DNA of 64,000 nt from Physcia stellaris (Eukaryota; Ascomycota; Lecanoromycetes; Caliciales; Physciaceae). Below, piece by piece: positions 49,135 through 62,000 of the stretch (its first letter is position 1; the number at the start of each line of letters is the position of its first letter). A program made the position numbers and the translations under genes. The notes under the pieces were generated by a model, which saw only the letters and a list, made by a program, of their open reading frames with translations, was not told the DNA's origin and searched no databases. The stretch spans positions 62,001-126,000 of the forward strand of contig JABSSW010000078.1 of assembly GCA_018902385.1 (NCBI GenBank), read 5' to 3'.

Positions 49135-49777
49135 GATTCGAATTTGTCGTTTTAGTTGGATTGTGATCTTAACCTCGGTCTAAAATTGCTATCTCAGTTT
49201 TGTGGCGGCTACAGTCTTCTTCACGTACGATTCAGCATTGATTGAGTTCTACCAGAATGGTTTTATTCGCTGTGGTATGCATGTAGTCTATCTTTCCGTA
49301 GACTCCGAATTATGGTTACACGCTAATCTAAAGGTTCTCTGTAAGCAGGTTAGTCCTTGAAGCCGCCGTGTGGTTTCCGAAGCCACATCCAGCATTCACT
49401 ACGGTCTGTGTTCGGGGCCAAATGTATATCGAACTACGTCACACACCAATAGAAGTTATGGAGTTCGCTTGCCGACCCTTCACGGATTCCGGAATCCGCT
49501 CTCAGAGCTCGACAGAGCTATTCTGGCTTACATGATCCTACGCGATCTATCATGCAGGTATGGCACATATTCACGTGGTGAGATTGTGTAGAGCACGCAC
49601 GGCACAATATTCACGTGGTGAGATGGTGTGGAGAAACACGAGGCTGAAATGTATGTTCTCCTTAGTGAACGGCGCGGTGGCACGAGATTAAAATACAATG
49701 ACCTTTGTCGACTTTTAAGCTTCCATCTGCACCTGCAGCTCCAGAAAACATGTGCTACTATCTCTGCTTCCACAAAC
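49135..49777. promoter_or_regulatory. Divergent promoter, monooxygenase / DUF3237
   Basis: 643 bp between divergent start codons. Contains a short imperfect duplication around 49570 and 49610 (ATATTCACGTGGTGAGAT-like), each copy carrying CACGTG. This is an E-box-type palindrome that could bind a bHLH factor. No gene. Confidence 0.55.
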
Positions 49778-50415
49778 ATGAAGGTTTTCCCGCTCCTCTC
49801 TTTCGCTCTCGCCGCCGCCGCGAACCCGCTCCTGTCTACTCGAGCGGCGCATCCCAAACCGCCAACCGTGTCATTGCTTTTCAGCGCAAATATCACGATT
49901 GATGATCCCATAATCATCGGTCAAACACCATTCGGATTCGAGGTCATCGTTCAAGTCACCGGCGGCGCATTCAAGGGCCCTAGACTCGCGGGTGCGCACC
50001 TTCTCCCTTCCAAATTGCCCTTATTCAATGCTGCTATATCTTGCGGTAATACTCTGAATGAGAAGTATTAACTTGAGAGGGCATAATGTAGGTAAAATCA
50101 CCACTGGCCTTGTAACTAGCGTCACCGGCAACCCGCCTACCAATCGTGCAACGGCGACCTACGTGCTGACGACGAACGACGGGACCAATATCGTCGTCTC
50201 GGAGCAAGCTGCGATCCCGTATGTTGAGGTTCTCTTTGAAGCCGGGAATGGGAAATACGGCTACCTCAACAATGTGACCGCCTGGGCGACGGGGTCGGAA
50301 GAGAACAATGTGATCAGTCTGAATTTCTGGCAGGTATGTTTTGCTGCTCTTTAGTGCGCTAGGTGTTTCGGGACTGTGCTTATGATGAGTCCAGTTGTCG
50401 GCACCTGCCGCCTAA
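49778..50415 (+). CDS. Secreted DUF3237-family protein
   Basis: Three exons: 49778-49991, 50092-50333, 50395-50415; 158 residues, phases close. Begins with a signal peptide (MKVFPLLSFALAAAA). Then follows the DUF3237 pattern: IIIGQTPFGFEV, VTGGAFKGPRLAGK, ATYVLTTNDGTNI and KYGYLNNVTAWATG, in a compact beta-rich domain. The last exon is tiny and adds only LSAPAA. Biochemical function of the family is not established; it is a small barrel-like fold. Its position between the monooxygenase and the OMT-like gene suggests a role in the pathway, perhaps as an extracytoplasmic cyclase or isomerase, but that is inference. Confidence 0.75.
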
Positions 50416-51662
50416 TCGACTGCCGCCGCCTTATTGGAACGATCAACCGCGTGGCATGAATGTTTTTGGATAGTTTGTACGAAAGAAATGGAATACAAAA
50501 GTTTTCACGAAGGCAAATAGCTGATCCCAGGGTACATACCGTCAGTTTACCGGCGCTGTATATTGCAAAAGATTGGGGATATGATGCAGTATTTCTCAAA
50601 GTTGGTACCTGATGGCCACATGTACTACGTCTTGTCTGCTTGGTATATCGTGTTTACGAAAACGAAATGTTCAAAAAAAGCAGCACAAGACGGCCTATGA
50701 TCCACAGACTAAGTTACGATAGTACCCCGAACTTACATAGAATCATTCGGAACTTCTAAGAAAATCAAACTTACCTTCTTCGCAAGCTACGAATGTGAAG
50801 CTCGTCATGCAGTGTCATTCTCGAATCCATCATCTTCGTCTTTAGATACCAAGCCTCTCGTGTGCGAATTTGTTCTGACTTCAAGGCTTGAGAGATTCTT
50901 AGAAAACATAGTAAGCTTACTAATCAAAAAAGAAGCACATAGAAGTAAGCGACAGCCAAACGCCACATGTCAGCATTCACTAAGCACTTTACTAGATCTG
51001 GAATTTCTTCGCGAGAGGGTTGTGGTGCACTAATATGTTGGAACATCGCTGGTGGTGTGCTGACCGTTGGGAAGGCAGGGTCATCCGTAATTCGCGTTCC
51101 GTTGGTCGTGATTGAGGTTCTGGGTAGCTTCAGTTAAGGTATCAACAAGGTACAGTGAATGCACGTGATGTGAAGATCAGTATCACAGTCTTATTCAACC
51201 TCAGCATCTCGGCTTCCGGTACGCGCGATCCTTCGGATTCATCCCATCACGATCCTGGCCGGGGATAGATGAAGGGGGCCAGGGATGTAATGATTGGGCA
51301 AAGTGCAATTTTGAGGCTTCCGCGATCCGAAAGCCGCAAGTTTGGTCCGTGGTACTCATTTATCAGAGTTTCTGCGTTGCTATCTCTGTCTCAGCTATGC
51401 GACGGGGAATTCCGAGTCTGGGATGCATGGCAGATTGTGCCTCCCGAGGTTCGATAAAGTGACACAACACGGGAGACTAGCGAGCTGTTCTCGGATGAAG
51501 GCTTCATTTGAGTTGACCTGAAGCAACTCGTCTCAAGAGGGTCACTGCTAGTACTGCAGTGACACCACCATTCATCGCACCCAGCTCAGTAATCCTGAGC
51601 CAAAGTCTCGGCAATCAATAGTTGATTCCAGGAAGGATCGCAATAAGATAATCCCAATTACA
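50416..51662. other. Intergenic
   Basis: 1.25 kb with no supported gene. It likely contains the OMT-like promoter. Open frames (50812-51033, 51269-51457) are short and featureless. Confidence 0.4.
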
Positions 51663-53260
51663 ATGTCTTCAAAACCAGAGCCACAAGATGCCCTCATCTC
51701 CACCGCCCGAGCGATCCTCAAGCAGACCTCGGACCTCTCAGACAAACTCGCTCAAAATTCAATCGACGCACCCACCTCCCTCGCCCTAGGCGCCACATCC
51801 TCCCTCTGGACCACCCACGACGACCAAATCTCATCCATCCGCTCTTCCATCCTCTCCCTAACCCAACACCTGGACAGACTTCTCGAAGGCCCCCATGGCT
51901 TTCTACACGAATACGTCTCCACAAATTGGGAATACGGCGCTCTCTACACCCTCCTCGAATTTTCCGTCCTTGAGAAGATCCCCCTCGATGGCTCCTCCGT
52001 ACCCGCCACCGAACTCGCTGAGCAAGTCAACTTACCGCCGCAGAAGTTGCTACGGATATGTCGTCTAGTCGCTACAGCTGGGATCTTGGTCGAGAGCGAG
52101 GAGGGGCGCTTTTCGCATACCGCCTTCTCCGAGACGTTGGTTCGGGATGAGGGGTATAGATCTTTCATCCGGTTCCAGTTGTTCGAGACCAGGGTTGCGA
52201 GTGCCCATCTGGCGGATTCACTGAAGGAGGAGAATCCGTTTTGGACGGGAAGGCCGGCGTTTGATTATGCGTGAGGTTTTCCCACTTCCACGCTAGACAG
52301 TTGACGGTGACTGATAGGGATGGTGTAGCTGGGGCATGCCGATGTACACCTGGCATGCGCAGAATCCGGAGAAAGGCGCGAGGTTCGCTAAGGCTATGGA
52401 GAGCGTATCGAAGAGTAAACCCCCTTGGGCCTTCCGTCACTCCCCTATCCCTACAGTACCTCTTTCTTCCGTCATCTTCCTCTAGTACTAAACAGTTCAA
52501 CAGATCTCGACCCAGGAAATGGCATGATAATCAACTACCTCACCAACCTGCTCGCATCCTCCACCGCCCCAACTCAATCCCCCTTCCTCATCGAAATAAA
52601 CGGCAAAACAGGCTCATTCTCCACTCACCTCGCAACAATCTTCCCCTCCCTCACCTGCCTAGTCCAAGACCCCTCCCCCGCTCTCATCCAAAAAGGCCAA
52701 TCCTCCCTCCCCGCCGCTTTAGCACCGCGCATCTCTTTCTCGCAGCGGGATCTCTTCGCCCCTCGCACGCACTCTTACGACGACAGCGGCGAGAGTGAGA
52801 GAGCGGTGATAATACTCCTCCGCAGCGTGCTCTGGAACCTCCCCGACGCGGAAGTGGTGGAATTGCTGAAGAGCTTTATGCCTATGCTAGATAGAAAGCA
52901 AGGGAGCCGGAAACGGGATATGAAAATTCTTGTCAGCGACCTCGTAAGCCCAGCATTCGGGACTTTCGCCCCGGATGTGGAGCGCGAGAGGCCATTCCGC
53001 AGACGGGACGTTACGCTTATGACGATGCATAACGTCCAGCAGCGCACGGCGGGGGAATGGGGCGCGTTGATTGGGGAGGGTGTTGGGGGGTGTGAGGTGT
53101 GTATTACGTTCTACTTTGGTATCTTTTGGAACTGTGGTTGTGCTGATACTAAATCCTCTCTGTATAGGTCTCTTACACCGAGAAATACTCCAGCCACAGC
53201 TGTCGCGGGCTGTGGGAAATCACTTCCAGGGACGCGCCAACGGCCACTGGAGCTCGTTAG
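51663..53260 (+). CDS. O-methyltransferase-fold protein with degenerate active site
   Basis: Four exons: 51663-52270, 52329-52414, 52504-53096, 53168-53260; 459 residues, phases close. The N-terminal half is a dimerisation/winged-helix region (WEYGALYTLLEFSVLEKIP; AELAEQVNLPPQKLLRICRLV), as in fungal class II OMTs of polyketide clusters. In the Rossmann half, the Gly-rich SAM motif, normally of the DVGGGxG type, reads EINGKTGSFS (Asn264-Gly268). The catalytic HDW-type motif reads VLWNLPD, so the His is Trp342 by eye alignment. The rest of the fold is well kept, including VQDPSPA and LVSDLV. Either it is a methyltransferase with altered SAM contacts or a non-methylating member of the fold (LepI-type pericyclases are a precedent). 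It is intact, so the changes are not decay. Confidence 0.8.
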
Positions 53261-54072
53261 TAATGGGTTGGGAATCTGCTACTCATAATGGTTGGACTGA
53301 AGGTATGATGCATCAGCGATCTATTATCCCTACGCCCCAGTCTCAAATCTAGACTTCAGGCGCCTTAATAAAGAGAAAGTTACATGTACAAAAGACAATC
53401 ATATCAGGTTCTTATTTCCATGTGTAAGTATGCCATCCACGACCTGCACAGTATGCAGGACTCGACACGAGCCGATGAATCAGGCAACGAGAATTGAAAA
53501 CGGACCCAGTCAAAGTCCATCTCTAAAATCCGTCTTCATCCACCTGACCTTCCATCCCAACACCTTCCAAACCCTCAGGAAGAAATCCCCCCCAACTAGT
53601 CCGAAACGAAGTCACCTCCACAACCCCCAAAATCTTTTCCCCTCCACCTTCAGCTCCCCTCCCCTCCCCTCTCCGCCGACGTTGAGCCTCAGATAGGGAG
53701 ATATCCTCACTGACTCCACACAAGGGTCTAGTACAAGCTGCATCGATTTCCAAACAAAAAGTCAAGGCAATCCGCTTTCCATCATGAATTCCATACCAAA
53801 TCCTTCTCCTCTCCTTATTCCCTTCTCACTGACGGCGCTTTTCCTTCGGCGCTCGCTTTGATGCTTGGAAAGGAGATGGGGAGGGGGAGCGAGAAAACCC
53901 AACGGCAAAGGATGAAAATCCCACAACTGCATAATGTCTATTGATTTTTAAGGGCTGTCTAGCTGACTTAAGCTCTGTGATATCCCTCCCTCCTCTCGCC
54001 CCGATTTCGCCGACTTCTTTTCTTGCTCATTCTCATTCTCCCCATTCTCCCCACCCCTCCCCTCGCCCCCAT
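53261..54072. other. Intergenic, convergent 3' flanks
   Basis: 812 bp between the convergent OMT-like and EthD genes. C- and T-rich simple sequence near 53640-53670 and 54000-54080. No supported gene. Confidence 0.4.
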
Positions 54073-54692
54073 CTAACATTTCCCCCCACCAACATGAACC
54101 TCAAACCACCCCGCGGCGAACCTCGTCCGCCCCGCATCCGCGAAATTCTTATGATCCGGCGCGACGACGGCTACGAAATGGGGGTCTTGACGGACGCGCA
54201 GGTAATCTATTGAGAAAAAATCGGCTTCTTCTGGGACAAAAAAAGGAAGATGGGAAAGGGGGGAAAGGGGGGGAAAAGATACCTTCAATATCGCGGAACA
54301 CGATCTGGATCACCGCGTCGCAGTCATCGATATTAGCCCTCGGGAGATGGGGGCCGTACACCATCCTCAGCAGCGGCTCGTTGACGGCGCGGGTGTTGTG
54401 TTGCTGGGGAGACCGTGTTGTTAGTCTTGGGGAGTTATTGCGAGCATCTTATCTTCATCCTAGGGGGGCAACGGAGGAAAGAGATACAGCAGGGCGGATG
54501 GAGGGAAAAGTAACTAACCATAGTATAACTAACAACCCCCTCCCTCCTCAACAGCGCCTTCAGATGTCCCGCGTGCGTCTCGCTGATATAGGCGTGATAC
54601 TCCTCCTCGCTCATGCCCGCCTTGCGGTAGCCGAATATTGTTATTGCGTAGTGGGTGTGTGTGCCTAGGTGCGCTGCTCCCGTCTGAGCCAT
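54073..54692 (-). CDS. EthD-domain protein, polyketide decarboxylase/dehydratase type
   Basis: Three exons, minus strand: 54692-54519, 54403-54283, 54206-54073; 429 nt, 142 residues, phases close. The sequence follows the small EthD family seen in anthraquinone-type clusters (AgnL1/TpcK group): [17 protein letters not shown], then ETHAGHL, then [18 protein letters not shown] and [10 protein letters not shown]. Characterised relatives decarboxylate, or dehydrate and decarboxylate, a polyketide carboxylic acid after chain release. They usually accompany a PKS without TE plus a metallo-beta-lactamase-type thioesterase; here the PKS carries its own TE. It is divergent from the PKS across 1.36 kb. 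A role on the PKS product is likely; the precise reaction is not. Confidence 0.85.
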
Positions 54693-56056
54693 TCTTGACT
54701 TGTTTTCTGCGCTGTTGTTTTGATTCCTGCTTTCTTATCTTGCGATTTTGGATTTGCTTTCAACTTGGATTTCTCGGGAATTGATGGCACGGAATCAGAT
54801 GTCGGCGAAAATCCGCACCCAGCACCGCAGTATCGCGAACCCGTACAGCAGGATCGGAGCACAGGCCGCGAGGCGAGAGGATAGGTACGAGAGACCGAAG
54901 ACGAGTAGCAGGATGCCTGAGATGGGGGAACCTCCGACCAGGTATTTAGGAAGTGGGGAGTTAGGGGTCGAGGCCATTCATTTCCGGTTTTGTTCTTCTT
55001 GTGATGAATTTGATTTTGAGAGCGGGAGGGGAGGTGGGTCCCTTTCTTTCGGAGGTAGGGGAACTGTGATATTTAGGGTAAGTGGGTGCTAGGCAGACAG
55101 AACAATGGGTGTGTAGGGAACGAAGGCAAGAAAGCAACGGGTAATCCGAAATCACGGCTTAACACATAACATCTAAGGTGTTCAATTGAAGTTTGGCGCC
55201 GCGTCTCGGAATCCCAGATCCATGTTCCCCTTTCCCGAGTGTTTTTTAATCTTCCGGCGCGCATATGCATGTACGAAGCAAGGCTTGTCGAATTCCAACA
55301 CAGCGTGGTACTACCAGGTGATATTAGTCACCCACAGTAGCACCATGGCCGTGATTCACGTACGCAACACACGCCCACCCTTCCTCTGTCTACCACCTCT
55401 ACGAAATCCAGCCAAGCTTTATCACGACGCAAAAAGAGAGATCGGACTGTGAGTCTAGCCTTTCAAGCTTATCCGAAGCGAGTGTGGTCGAATGACTTCA
55501 ATTCCCGGTATCGTAGGCTGCAGGACAGTAGATAATAGACCAACGGCCTCCGTGATGCTCACATCGCTTCACCTCCCCTACCTTAGCCCGCCGATAACAG
55601 CACGCCACTAAAGCACGCGATGATGAGGCCTGAAACCGTACTATGGAAGTTCCCGTGGTGAACCAACGGCGCCGCTCGGAATGGCGAATTTCGAATGTCG
55701 TGCCTCGGAGCCCGTCACCCGAAGCTTCCTCGGCTGGGATCAGCCTGGTGCACGGTGTTAGAGCGAGGCTGACCTGGCACGTGGAGGTTGCCAGGGATGA
55801 GTGGGGAACACGGGAGATCCCGAAATTTCGGAGAATAGGACTTATTAGTCGTTTATTGTGGGTGCGGGGTGTGTTATATATCGTTGCTGCTCTCTTCCTA
55901 GTTGGTAGGGTAGCGTAAAGTAAAGAAGGCTTTGCTGTCCATGACTTTTCTCACCCTGAATTGAGTTGGGTTGTTCCCCCTTTTTAGGTCGAAAAAATCA
56001 CTCCCCTCCTTCCTACTACCACTGGAGAAGACATCAACAGCGCAGTGGCCACAAAC
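54693..56056. promoter_or_regulatory. Divergent promoter region, EthD / NR-PKS
   Basis: 1,364 bp between divergent start codons. A 60-codon minus frame (54795-54977) with two hydrophobic runs lies directly upstream of the EthD start and may be UTR. Otherwise no gene. It should carry the promoters of both biosynthetic genes. Confidence 0.45.
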
Positions 56057-59000
56057 ATGGCCGTCCCTCCCGCCTCCTCTCATGTATCGACCGGCACTCA
56101 AAGCCAAATCCTCCTCTTCGGCGACCTCTCCCTCATCCAATTCAAAGATCAACTGCGGCATCTGCTGCACGTAAAGAATAACCCGCTTCTAACGTCCTTC
56201 TTCGATCGCGTCAACTATTCGCTGCGGAGATTACTCGAGGTGCTACCTGAAGAAGAACAAGATCTGTTCCCTCGCTTCACCACTCTCATCGATTTGATAC
56301 ATCGACTTGGGGATACGGAGGGGACTTCGGCGCTGGGGTTTTTCCTGCTGAGTGTGCATGAGGTGGCGCAGTGTATCGTGTATGTAGTGGGGAATCTATT
56401 CGCCCTTTTTTTCGTCAAATCTTGATACGTTTTATAAAAAGATTGCAGTCTTGTAATGGAGAAAGAGGCTAACAATGAATGAACTGTAAAGATACTTCAC
56501 AGAAGACTCGAGATTCTTTCCACCACCGTCCAACACCTATGTCATCGGGCCATGCACGGGAGGATTCGCGGCTGCGGCATTGAGCTGCTCCAAAACCCTA
56601 CCAGATCTGGTCTGCAATGGTGTAACAGCCGTACTCGCTGCATTTCGAACGGCGTTGAGGTCGTTTTTGGTCGGCCGGAGTCTGTCACCGCGGTCGTCAC
56701 TGCACAATAAGTCGTGGTCGGTAGCGTTGAGTCCGCAGGGCGATGTGGATTTCCGGAATATACTGGAAGACTATAAGAAGAACAAGGTGAGAAAGGAATC
56801 TATCTACTCACGGTCGTATTCTGGAAAAGGCTTAGGCGGATTGCTAACCGTCTGATTAGATACCACTCCGGGATTCGACCCTCTGGGTCAGTGCAGTAAC
56901 AGTCAGCAAGGCGACGACCCTAAGCGGACAACCTTTTGCACTGCAGGATTTTGTAACGACAAACTCCAATAGATTAAAGTCTCGGTATCTGGATATCGAG
57001 TCACCGTACCATGCGGCTCACTTGTTCGATTCTTCGGACACTGACGAGATGGTCGGTGCTGCTGAGAAAGATGATCTTGCAGCGCAGCAAAGACCTAGAA
57101 TACCACTGCTCTCGTCTGCAACTGGCAAGATCGTTAATGCACCTAACCTCACCAGTCTTCTCCGCACCGTGGCTGAGGAAGCCTTACGAGCACCTATCCG
57201 ATGGGACTTGGTGATTAATTCATGCTGCAGTCTGTTCCAACAGTCACAGACCCAAGAATGCATCATCCTGCCTTTCTCCAGCAATGCAGCCTCTATGGTC
57301 TCCACGGCATTATCCAAGGATAGCGACATCAAATTAGCTGTTCGAGATGTCTCATCATCTCATCAATTCCCTCCAGTCGGACCAACTGGCCGCTTCGAGC
57401 ACTCAAAGATCGCCATTATTGGCTACTCCGGCCGCTTTCCGTCGGCTGACTCTAATGAAGCTTTTTGGGATCTGCTCAAGGCTGGTCGTGATGTCCACAA
57501 GGAAATTCCGCCAGATAGGTTCGATTGGAAGGCACACTATGACCCAACAGGCAAGAAGAAGAACACCAGCCGTGTCAAGCACGGATGTTTCATCGACGAG
57601 CCAGGTTTGTTCGACACCAAGTTCTTCAACATGTCCCCACGTGAAGCCGAGCACGCAGATCCAGGACAGCGACTCGCCATCACGACGACGTATGAGGCCA
57701 TGGAAATGGCCGGAATGGTTCGTAACCGTACTCCAAGCACCCAGCAGGATCGGGTAGGTGTCTTCTTCGGAATCACTAGTGACGACTGGAGAGAAGTGAA
57801 CAGTGGTCAAGACGTCGGAACTTATTTCATCCCAGGCGGTAACCGCGCTTTTGTGCCTGGTCGCATTAGCTACTTCTTCCGGTTTTCCGGCCCCAGTCTG
57901 AGTATCGACACTGCGTGCTCCTCCAGTTTCGCCGCTATTCAAGCTGCTTGCAGTTATCTGTGGAGAGCTGAGTGCGATACTGCTATTGCTGGCGGCACCA
58001 ACGTTGTCACTAATCCGGATAACTTTGCGGGTCTGGATCGTGGCCATTTTCTGTCAACGACGGGAAACTGCAACACCTTCGACGATGAGGCCAGTGGTTA
58101 CTGCCGCTCAGACGCCGTTGGCTCCGTCATTCTTAAGCGTCTGGAGGATGCTGAAGCTGATCATGATCCAATTTTCGGCGTCATTGTTGGTACCAATACA
58201 AACCACTGCGGCCAGACGGACAGTATCACACGTCCACACGAAGGTGATCAAACTAGCGTCTTCAAGCGAATTATGCGCCACGCCAATTTTGAGCCTCTGG
58301 ACATCAGCTATATCGAGATGCACGGCACTGGCACGCAGGCAGGCGACGCTACCGAGATGAACTCAGTGCTATCAGTCTTTGTACCAGAGTACAAGAGAAC
58401 CCAGTTACACCCACAACGGCCTTTGTATATCGGCTCTGCCAAGGCGAATATCGGACATGCTGAGTCGTCGTCCGGTGTCTCTTCACTGATCAAGGTACTC
58501 ATGATGATGAAGCACAGCGAGATCCCTCGCCACTGCGGTATCAAGACTCGAATCAACCATAATTATCCGCTGGATCTTACTCAACGAGGTGTAAATATTG
58601 CTATGGAGACGACTCCGTGGCGGCGTCAAGATTCTAGAACCGGCAAGCGAGCAACCTTCCTCAACAACTTCAGTGCGGCTGGTGGAAATACAGCAATGCT
58701 CGTAGAAGACGCACCCCAACGGCGCGTGATCACTGAGAAAGACCCTCGTCCTTATCACATCATCACTATGACAGCCAAAACACCCAAATCGCTTGTCGCC
58801 AACATCAACTCGCTCGTTTCATATATGGAGAAGAAGGGGTCTTCCATCTCACTTGCTGCCTTATCGTACACCACCACAGCACGTCGCATGCATCACAATT
58901 ATCGAGCTGTCGTCTCTGGGCCTGACGCAGGGTCGATTATCTCATCGCTCAAGTCTCGCGCGGCGGAGATTCAAGAGGAACTCGCAGATTTGAAGCCTAT

Positions 59001-62000
59001 CCCTGCCGTCATGAAGAAGAAAGCCCGTGTGGTGTTCATGTTTTCAGGCCAAGGCACGCTCTACGCTGAGCTAGGAAGATCGCTCTTCATCACCAATGCT
59101 TCGTTTCGAACCAGTATCCTCAAGCTCAACCGCTTGGCACAGATTCAAGGCTTTCCAGCATTCCTCGGCTTGATTGACGGTTCAGTCACTGCTGAGGATC
59201 TTCCAGGAGTTGGTGCAGTTGCGTCGCAGCTCGCACTGGCATGTGTCCAGATTGCCCTCTTCGAACTCTGGAAGAGCTGGGGCGTGACACCCGCAGCTGT
59301 TGTTGGCCACAGCTTGGGCGAGTATGCAACACTGTACGCCGCTGGGGTTCTTAGCATTGCCGACGTGATCTACTTGGTTGGCACACGTGCGGCTCTCCTC
59401 GAGACGCGCTGCACGCCCGGTTCCCATGCTATGCTTGCCGTCAAAGCCTCACTAGAAGTGGTGAACAAACTTATTCACCAAAGTTCGCAGGGCACAGGAT
59501 GTGAATTAGCATGTGCGAACCAGCCATCCGGTCATGTCATTTCCGGGCCCGGGGACAAGATATCGGAAGTAGCTCATGCAGCTGCCGCCCTAGGGATTGA
59601 GACCGTTCGACTCAACGTCTCTTTTGCGTTCCACTCAGCTCAAGTCGAGCCTATTCTCACAGAGTTCAAACAAGCTGCTTCGCAAGGTGTTGCTTACCAC
59701 CCTCCCACAATTCCCGTCTTATCGCCGCTTCTAGGCAAACTTGTGCCTGCGGGTGAGCATAATACGTTCAATGCAACATACCTCACGGCTGCATGCCGAG
59801 GTAAGGTAGACTTCATGGGTGCCTTAGGCGCTGCTGCTGCTGCCCCTGCCGAAGATGGCGGTCTAGGCTTTGGCGCCGCTGAACGTACCATTTGGCTCGA
59901 CATTGGCGCTCATCCCGCCTGTGCAGGTATGGTCAAAGGCACGCTCGGCTCGCAAGCAAAGACCATCGCCACGCTACGCCAAAATGTCGAAGCCTACAAG
60001 ACATTAGCAACGTCTCTCGAGGTAATGTACCAGGCTGGCGTTGAAATTAACTGGAACGAATACCATCGCCACTTCCCGGCTTCGCATGAAGTTCTCGATA
60101 TCCCGGTGTACAGATGGGATTTGAAGAATTATTGGATCCAGTATAAGAACAATTTCTGCCTCACCAAAGGCGATGACTTGATCCAGCAACTGGCTGTCAA
60201 GGCGCCAGCTGTGCCATCTGTTGTACCCAAATATATTTCTCCTTGTGCACAACAGATCATTGAAGAGTCACATGGAGCCGATCAGTCCTCGCTCCTCGTG
60301 GAGTCCGACATCTTCGACGACAGACTGCTGCCAGTTCTGCAAGGCCATCTGGTGAATGGGGCTGCCCTGTGTCCGTCGTCGGCGTGGGCTGACCTGGCAT
60401 TAACCTTGGCCAACTACCTGCTTCTTGAAAGCCCCAACAAGCTCCCGACAGCTACCACCGGTCTTGAGGTAAACAACGTCAGAGTAGATAACCCTCTCAT
60501 TGCACTGACCACTGAAACCTCCCATCGTTTCCGGGCATCGGCTAAGACGCACTGGGCATCTAATGTCATCGCCATGCAAATTTACAGTGTAAACAGCAGC
60601 GGCAAGCGTACGACCTCGCACGCTAAGATTGACGTCCAGGTAACGCCTCAGCAGCGGTGGGTATCTGACTGGAAGCGTAACACTTACCTGATTGCATCGC
60701 GCATTGATGCCTTAGATCAGAGCGTCTGCAGCGGTAGCGGCGAGAGTCATATGATCAAGCGCGGGATGGCATACAAGCTGTTTGGCGCCATAGTTCAATA
60801 TGGCAAGGAATACCAGGGGATGTCTGAAGTGATTTTGGATAGTAACCGTCTGGAAGCAGTGGCCACAGTGCAGTTGCAGGTCGGCCAAGAGGGTTTTACT
60901 CTGAATCCAAAGTGGATAGACAGCCTTGGCCACATTGCGGGCTTCATCATGAATGCCAATGATGCTGTCGACAGCCGAACGCAGGTGTTTATCAACCACG
61001 GCTGGGAGAGAATGAGGGTGGCCGAACCTATCTCTGAGAGCAAGACTTATCGCGCCTATAACCGTATGCAGCTTGTTGAAGGTACTTCTTATGCAGGTGA
61101 CACTTATATCTTAGAGGGAGGGCGCATTGTGGCGATTTTCGAAGGTGTCCGGGTATGTTTAGCTGCATATTCTCATGTTGGGACTTGTTACTGACCAATC
61201 TGATAGTTCCAAGGTGTTCCGCGTCGAATGCTTGACCATCTGCTCCCGAGTAAATCAAATGCTCCGAGTACCAAAACAGCCATGCCTAGCAGCCAAACAA
61301 CCATGCCAACGCCTGCATCGACAACAGCTCCAAAACCAGTCGTACATTTGCCACTAGCTTCCAAGTCAAGCTCCCCTTCGAAAGCTTTGTCTGGCGTGCT
61401 TGGCAGCATACTGGCCATTATTAGCCAAGAAGTTGGAGTCGAGGTGTCCGAGCTCAAGCCTACAACGGACTTCGCGGATCTGGGCATAGATTCACTGTTG
61501 TCTCTCACTATAACATCAAAGATACGTGAAGAAATCGGCTTGGACTTTCCTTCCTCTCTGTTCATTGACCATCCGACAGTCGGTGAACTTCCAGTCCCAG
61601 CTGGCGATGATGAGATTGACAGGCTTGACGATTCAAGCTCCAACTTCGATGGCAGTAGCGACGAGGAAGCTCAAGAGACCAAATTCACCAGCAGTGCCAC
61701 ATCCGTCTATCTGGACACACCTGACGAGGAAGAGTCACCGACTAGGCGCACTCACGCTATTCTAGTCATAAGACAAGCCATAGCAGAGGAAACTCAAGTC
61801 GCGATCGAGGACTTGAAGCCGACATCGAGCCTTGCCGACATTGGAATTGATTCGCTACTCAGCTTGACCATTGGCGCAAAGATGCAGGAGCTCTTAGAGG
61901 TAGACCTCCCTGGGACCATGTTTGTGGAGCACGAAACTCTTCAGGATGTTGAGGAGGCAATCTGCAATGTCCTCGGATTGCGACAACCTGATGTCGAGAA

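Noticed and set aside
54795-54977. 60-codon hydrophobic frame upstream of the EthD gene
   Set aside because: Too short, no family match, and lies where the EthD promoter and 5' UTR should be.
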